64,000 nt of DNA. It comes from Agapetus fuscipes (lineage: Eukaryota; Arthropoda; Insecta; Trichoptera; Glossosomatidae). The notes under the pieces were generated by a model. That model did not search any database and was not told where the DNA came from. It was given only the letters and a program-made list of their open reading frames with translations. The translations under genes were made by a program, and so were the position numbers. The stretch's first letter is position 1. Every line of letters begins with the position of its first letter. The stretch spans positions 17,174,001 to 17,238,000 of the forward strand of contig OX637344.1 in NCBI GenBank assembly GCA_951799405.1. Direction: 5' to 3'. Shown one piece after another: positions 58,855 through 64,000 of the stretch.

Positions 58855-59655
58855 TAGGGACGGGCGAAATATATCGATATATAAAAAGTACCGATATTTT
58901 TCTCGATATTAGAAATATGAATTAATCGAAAAAAAAAATGAAGTATCAAAATCGTATCAAAAACGATGTTTTTTTGCACATGTGATTTTGCCCCCCTCAC
59001 TTTATAGGTGGTTGTGTTTTGAAGCCAACACTTTTACGTAGCAAAACGCATGCCTCCCCCCCCCCCACACTCGTCCCCGTCGACGGTGTTTTTCAGATAA
59101 AAGTTTTTGAAAATGTTCTTGTTTCTAGCCCCACCCCCCGCTCCCCTCGTCGACGATGATTTTCAAATGTTTTTTAAAATGTTCTATCTTTTACCCCCCC
59201 TCCCCCCCCCCCCCGTCGACAGATTTTATAGACAAAAATTTCGAAATATTGAGACGTTACCCGCGAGCGACCAATATTTATTTGTGGAAAATTTCGATAT
59301 TTTTTTTGTATTGATATTATTTTTATCTTCGATATATCGCACGTTTAATAATAAAGAGCAATAACTCAAAAAACAAGAATGTTGGGAAATCACGTTTGAA
59401 GTTCAGACAACCAGCACAACTTGTATGGGATGAAAAAGGCGACCGATGTTTTATCTCGGTCATATTCGTCCAAATTGAACGGCTGTCGCATTCTACCTAT
59501 TCTTCTCGCATTGTTCTTGCATTTTATTACAAAATCTCGATTTTCCCAATTTTCGAGCTATTTCTCTTTATTTAAGCGTGCGATATTTCGATAGTGTTTG
59601 AAAATATCGATTCGATATATTATATCGATTTTTTTTTATTATTTGCCCATCCCTA
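58855..59655. mobile_element. hAT-type non-autonomous element, perfect 8-bp duplication
   Basis: Termini TAGGGACGGGCGAAATA and TATTTGCCCATCCCTA (inverted with one or two changes). CCCCGAGC is at 58847-58854 and 59656-59663, a perfect 8-bp duplication. Both subterminal regions are packed with CGATAT/ATATCG motifs. The middle has C-runs next to GTCGAC repeats (59060-59225) and no transposase frame. Confidence 0.8.
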
Positions 59656-59663
59656 CCCCGAGC

Positions 59664-60065
59664 CACTGAGTAAGTGTTTTGCTAACGGCATTCTGAGTAT
59701 AAAACATTGCATGCTCTTCCCTCGATAGCGTAAATAGAAAAACATATGGAAGATACAACAGCACCCCGAGTGAGTGAATTAACTTGCATATAGTTTTTCC
59801 ATTTACACGATCGAAGTGAGTTTAGTGAATGTTTTATACTTGGGGTACGGAAACGCAGAGTTGGGGAGAAGTTTTAAAAGGAAAATTGATATATTTTTAA
59901 TGGTTGGATATCGATTAGGTGAGGTCCTCACAAACAATAAGAAACTGGGATGATGAATTTTAAATATTTAATTTTTTTGTCAGTCCTTTAAACCTTTAAA
60001 AATAGAAATCGGAAACTAGATGAAAATGTATGTATGTATATTTTCATTTCTGTGTTGAGAAAGAA
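59664..60065. other. Unassigned interval
   Basis: ATTCTGAGTATAAAACATTGC (59691) and ATGTTTTATACTTGGGGTAC (59829) are inverted relatives about 140 bp apart, perhaps a small TIR element. Nothing else is recognised. Confidence 0.25.
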
Positions 60066-60775
60066 GAAAGTGAGGTAGAGGTTATACCGTTCCATAGTGT
60101 TTTCCTGCTTTCTCCATTTTGTGTTTTGACATCCAATTACAACTATTGGCCTTAATGTCTTAAAATAATAATAATAATAATATTAGGATGACTTATTTGG
60201 TGAGCGCTGTTTTTGTGTGTATCACACCTCAAGAGCCCTCTGCGAGCTTGGTCGTCGCTGTAGAAAGCGCCAATTCTGAAGCTAGACCCAGTTGTTGTAA
60301 GGTTGGATGGACCTTTCAGTGACCGGTCTTTGGTAAAGGTTTATGAATTTTTTCAACCCAGCGAAGAGCACATTCGAAATATTAATGGTATATTTTTTGT
60401 GCTCCGCCGGGATCCGAATCCACAACCTCTGGACAACCACTGGACCACGGACCGGTCCAAGATTCCAACGATAAAATAATGCCTATTTCGTTAAAAATTC
60501 GTCAATTTTATCGATCGCAAGATTCATACCGCATGCGTCAAGGTTCGGACTGGTGCGAGCATAGTACGCACGCGGCAATGCTGCCACCTTTCAAGAAACA
60601 TTTTTACATTCGCCCGAGTTTTTTTATACACATGGAAATACAACTGTGAAGTTATTTGTTCTCTTTCTTACTAAGTACATTATCGTTAATATGTTGAAAC
60701 AGATATTTAATGTATATTTTCGTTAAAATAATTTTTAGTCCACCGATATCATATGTCAATGGTGATAACTATCAA
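60066..60775. mobile_element. hAT-like repeat, copy 3, split by SINE A
   Basis: CATTTTGTGTTTTGACATCC and ATGTCTTAAAATAAT (60119-60169) and, after the SINE, AAAATAATGCC, CATTTTTACATTCGCCCGAG and TTTTCGTTAAAATAATTTTTAG (60473-60740) match copies 1 and 2. Confidence 0.55.
60170..60472 (-). mobile_element. SINE A with residual 5S end and 8-bp duplication
   Basis: On the minus strand: ATCGTTGGA (decayed 5S end), ATCTTGGACC, a head with a short deletion at the B box (GGATTCGGATCC then GTTGTCC), the full SINE A body, and (ATT)n at the 60170 end. AAAATAAT at 60162-60169 and 60473-60480 is the target duplication, so the 5' end lies inside the 5S remnant. Confidence 0.85.
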
Positions 60776-61829
60776 ATTGACGCATAGAGACTATATAGAG
60801 AACTCGCGGTAACGAAATTGGGGGCGGTTTTGATAATAGAATGTTATTTTCATAGCGTTGATTAATGCTTAATCATTAGCGTGGTTAGATAATAAATATT
60901 CAGTTAACTGATTAACGTAATATGTTTATTTTTTGGTTTATTGATTTGAAATTTCATTGTGTTATTAAATTTGTAGATGTGCTCCAAAATTTTCATTAAT
61001 TTTTCAAAATACCCACTCTTTCCACCCAAACATCAGAACGGTTTATTTGATTAGCGATTTTTTGTGTGAATTACACGTCAAAGGGTCTTCTTTTTTTCAT
61101 ACAGCGCCTCCAGTGAGCGTAAATGACAACACGCACTTCCATTTTTTTTTAAACTTCCCACGACGTATTATTTTTTAAATTATAGTACAAGTTAAGGTCT
61201 ACAGATGCTTGATTTTCATTCACGTTTATCTTTGACATTTTCACTTTACCCTAAAATATATTTATTTCTCGTCCCACTCGTGTTTATCGAAAACGTATTC
61301 AAATTTACGTCAGTCCCTTTTTTAACACATCACCTGCCCATGTGATGATTATTCTGGAATCTATTACAGCCAGGACACACACCACGACCTTTGACCGTCG
61401 AAGGACGCCCAGCCACAGAGTAAAGGTTTATAGAGAGCTGAGTTCCTAATATTTCTTTGTATTTCCGGTTTTATCGAGATACGAGCACCACGTAGTGTTA
61501 AGAGCATTAACCACGACGTGTGCGTGTACTATGTGCGTGTGTTAGTACACTTATACATACGCGCTATGCCATGCTCCTATAATATTACCTCATATTATTA
61601 TTCCATACCTACTCCTATTTCGTACACAAAATAAAACGAAAAGTGAATATTTACGTGTTTCATTTATTGGCAGATAACATACAAGATCAGATACAGAAAA
61701 TTATAAAATATAACCTAAACTACCTATGTAAGGACCTTGGTTAGCAATTATTGTAGTAACAAATATTTATTTTGACACTTTTCTCCAAAATCACAACACA
61801 AAATCACAAAACATTTTTTCACATTTTTC
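60776..61829. other. Unassigned interval
   Basis: 61036-61095 (GGTTTATTTGATTAGCGATT, TACACGTCAAAGGGTCTTC) may be a very old SINE A tail complement. The rest, including a CpG-containing stretch at 61370-61560, shows no gene or family. Confidence 0.25.
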
Positions 61830-61937
61830 ACCGGTGTATAGTCTAGTGGTTGAAGCCACAGATTCAATATCCAAAGGTCTTGAGTTAAGTTGCCAGCGGA
61901 GAACATAAACAGCGTTCAGCAAATGAATAAAATAACA
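61830..61937 (+). mobile_element. Old SINE A relative, body deleted
   Basis: GGTGTATAGTCTAGTGGTTG (A box), GGTCTTGAGTTAAGTTGCCAGC in the B box place (degenerate), GGAGAACATAAACAGCG..AGCAAATGAATAAAAT. The head connects directly to the tail end. Confidence 0.45.
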
Positions 61938-63357
61938 ATACACATGCCATTTTATGAGTAGCGGTCCATATAATCTTCCCGACGGATTTCTAATAAAGTT
62001 TTCTTCGAAGTGGAAGCGGCAATACACGTTTTTTGCGATACACGTACATTGGTTCAAGTTGAGACACTTCCTGGATCGCTTTTACCTGCGGCTTGAAATT
62101 CTTCTGGTCGAGAAAAACATGCATCCCACCTGCAAAAAAACAATATGATAAAATATCGTATCGGATGTTTCAAATGAACTTCACCATATAATAATAAGTG
62201 TAATATTACCTTCTCTACGAGAAAAACTTAAAGCGATGGAATATTATGTCCTTTTTATTAAATATTTAACGTTTTTTAGATCGACGACAAACTTTTTCAC
62301 TCCGCGCGGGGTGAAGTACCGACATGCAAACAAGAAATGGCTGTTCAATGTTGTTGATTTTTCTACATGCAGAGCGAGCGTAGTAATAATATTTCACTTT
62401 ATAATTTGATCATGAATTAGACACGGCGATTTAAACAAAATTTCATAAACCAGTGAAGTTATAAGTTTTACAGATTCTTGTATTTTATATTTCCTAATAT
62501 CTGCCTTCATTGACCCAAAACTTGAACTAAAATGGTGATTAAGACGCATGATCCTTTAGTCAAACTGAGATATTAGCGCCTCTACTTATAAGAGCAGTCA
62601 AAGCTCTTTATAACGATAGGTAGGTCCGACTCTTCCGGGTCTGCGCCCAGCATCTAAATTTATCTCGCACATTGCCTCTATTTATACCCACACACGTACA
62701 ATAGGTTTCACAAATTTGAATTTAGAATTCCGCTGAAGGCGATTTAAATTAATGTATTTAATTGAAAAAGTTTATGATCCGGATCAAATGTGCCTATTTT
62801 TAAATCGAATATATATGGATTTGTTTCCCTAAAAAAAATCCTATCTACATATATAAAAATATTTTTTCGATAAAATGTAACTTAACTGTCTTTCACTTCT
62901 TTGATTTTTTTTAAATAATTGACTTATATTTTCAAATTTATAAAAAAAAATACTTTTATGAGACCAAGGTCCAAAGAACGAATAAAAAATATTAGTTAGC
63001 CTTTTCCCTAGCAACCCGGCCGTGTGATCTTACAACTTTGTCTATGTCAATTAATGTTCGGACCTCATTCAAATAGTAAGTGAATACTTATTCTATTTTT
63101 TTAGAGAAACTTAAATCCTTTCTCAGTAAAAAGTCGTATCAAAAAATTACGTTTTATTGTGATAAAGCAAATTCAGAACTATAAAAGCAAAAATAAAAAC
63201 CTTCACCGTTTTTCTAGGTGACAAACTCATACAGTTTTTTGTTATCTACAGTTTTCTTGATCAACCTATTCTTAAAATCTTCGGAAAAAAAAAACACCAA
63301 AATGTTTCGGAAACGCTATAGTATTTTTGTATGGGAGAATTTTCCTTTTCTTCCAGC
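61938..63357. other. Mostly unassigned; one MITE end
   Basis: 62998-63076 (CCCTAGCAACCCGGCCGTG, ATGTTCGGACCTCATT) is the right end of the MITE family of 13838. The remainder is AT-rich without gene or family. Confidence 0.3.
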
Positions 63358-63590
63358 CCCAATCATTGTTAACATTTGTTCCATACATCCGCCCGCGCCC
63401 CCGAAACAGGGCGTCGTCCCACATATTCCAGAAGCCCCCTGTCTTGTCGCTCCGGTACACCCTCCGACACAATATACAATAGAAGAAGAACGACGCGCTG
63501 TCGAACAAGTCTTTTCATACGCCGTCTCGCTGCGAGAACGAAGCTTGCCTGTGTATATCTGTAAATATAATAAAATGGAAGCCGAACAGC
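63358..63590 (+). CDS. Weak candidate exon, Pro-rich then charged
   Basis: A pyrimidine tract TTTTCCTTTTCTTCCAG (63341-63357) precedes a frame open to 63634. The first part is GC-rich and proline-rich (SIHPPAPPKQGVVPHIPEAP, VHPPTQY), then EEERRAVEQVFSYAVSLRER, which could form a helix, and PVYICKYNKMEAEQL. GC content and residue pattern differ from the surrounding repeats. The 3' limit is unknown: CTGTAAAT at 63558 is a poor donor and a Penelope-like arm begins near 63600. No domain is recognised. It may be an exon, a captured fragment or chance. Confidence 0.3.
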
Positions 63591-63599
63591 TAAACAAAA

Positions 63600-63870
63600 A
63601 CATTTTTAAAAATGTTTTTAACCGTGGTCCATAGTTTTGTTCTTCTTTTTTCTTTTTCTTCTTGAAAACTTCAACTTACGTTTCGTCACCACTGCGTGTG
63701 ACTTCTGCAGAGCTCTGCTCCCTTCTGATTTTTGTTTGAAAGACGGCGTCTATTTATTTGTAATTGCTAAGGAGGGCGTGGCTTGATTGCAAGAAGAAAA
63801 ATAAAAAATAACAACAAAACTATAGACCACGGTCAAAGCCCGGAAAGACAAAATCAAACAAAAACTATTT
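63600..63870. repeat. Penelope-like inverted repeat with hammerhead-like core
   Basis: AACCGTGGTCCATAGTTTTG (63619) is inverted at 63819-63835 (CAAAACTATAGACCACGG), followed by TCAAAGCCCGGAAAGACAAA as at 31465. The core, on the minus strand, is CTGCAGA (63710 down), A, GTCAC, ACGCAGTG, GTGAC, GAAACGTAAG (to 63675). Box 1 has C for A. To the window end no further feature is seen. Confidence 0.55.
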
Positions 63871-64000
63871 CATTTATTTCCGTGGAGGTAGGATTTTTTC
63901 ATAAAAATTATGTAAATTTAAGAAATCATAGGTAGGTAAAAATATTAAAAATGGTCAATTTTAGTACAGCCCATTAATGTTTATTCTTTATGGTCGTTGA

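Overview
This is nuclear DNA from an animal, most likely an arthropod. The reasons are its AT-rich background, dense SINEs, non-LTR retrotransposons (LINEs) of the RTE, CR1/L2, jockey and I types, hAT-like elements with 8-bp target duplications, Penelope-like hammerhead motifs, and an exon-like ORF bounded by a strong splice acceptor and a GTAAGT donor. Species cannot be set from the sequence. There are no bacterial operons, no CRISPR array and no convincing free-standing tRNA gene. Host coding sequence is minimal: one good exon candidate (25530-26107, +) and one weak one (63358-63590, +). The rest is mobile DNA in several layers of nesting.

Main repeat families (names used only here). (1) The RTE-3' repeat is about 250 bp, starts near TTCCTTGACTTATAGG and ends in TTAGATTAG or TTATAGATT tails. 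About 40 copies lie on both strands, and several run upstream into the 3' UTR and C-terminus of an RTE-like LINE, so it is that LINE's 3' end or a SINE sharing it. (2) SINE A has a tRNA-like head (GTCCGTAGTCTAGTGG...GGTTCGAATCCCGGCGGAGCA). At 53668-54101 the head is preceded by a whole 5S rRNA-like unit. (3) SINE B has a different tRNA-like head (GGTCGATAGCTCAGTTGG) and a 3' end carrying TTACACTATATGTGTAGC. It also occurs fused behind SINE A as a tRNA-tRNA dimer. (4) SINE C has a Leu/Ser-tRNA-like head (TATGGCCGAGG). (5) Penelope-like remnants are palindromes with CTGANGA-stem-GAAAC hammerhead-like cores. (6) There are hAT-like and other TIR/MITE elements.

Layout. 0-8 kb: LINE 3' ends (jockey-like twice, L2-like twice), SINEs, RTE-3' repeats and a perfect 61-bp-arm palindrome. 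8-20 kb: RTE fragments, two SINE A/B dimers, Penelope palindromes (14.2-15.2 kb), and a 412-bp inverted-terminus element with a 15-bp target duplication (17.4 kb). 20-32 kb: a 21-bp tandem array, the host exon candidate, a canonical hammerhead-like motif (28.8 kb) and multiply nested SINEs. 32-43 kb: a decayed hAT with a recognisable transposase C-terminus, a 124-bp tandem array, a 715-bp foldback, and a hAT-like element carrying a SINE dimer. 43.3-48.75 kb: an apparently full-length, recently inserted I-superfamily LINE (minus strand) with two intact ORFs, poly(A) tail and 14-bp target duplication, sitting inside a TIR element. 49-64 kb: more RTE/SINE copies, the 5S-tRNA SINE, an RTE 3' half, a solo LTR with a nested LINE, a hAT-like element with a perfect 8-bp duplication, the second exon candidate and a Penelope arm.

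The most unusual theme is a modular SINE system. One tRNA-like body is joined at its 5' end to 5S rRNA, and at its 3' end to either an L2-like (ATT)n tail, a poly(A) LINE tail or a second tRNA unit. Plausible donor LINE 3' ends for both LINE-type tails are in the same window.
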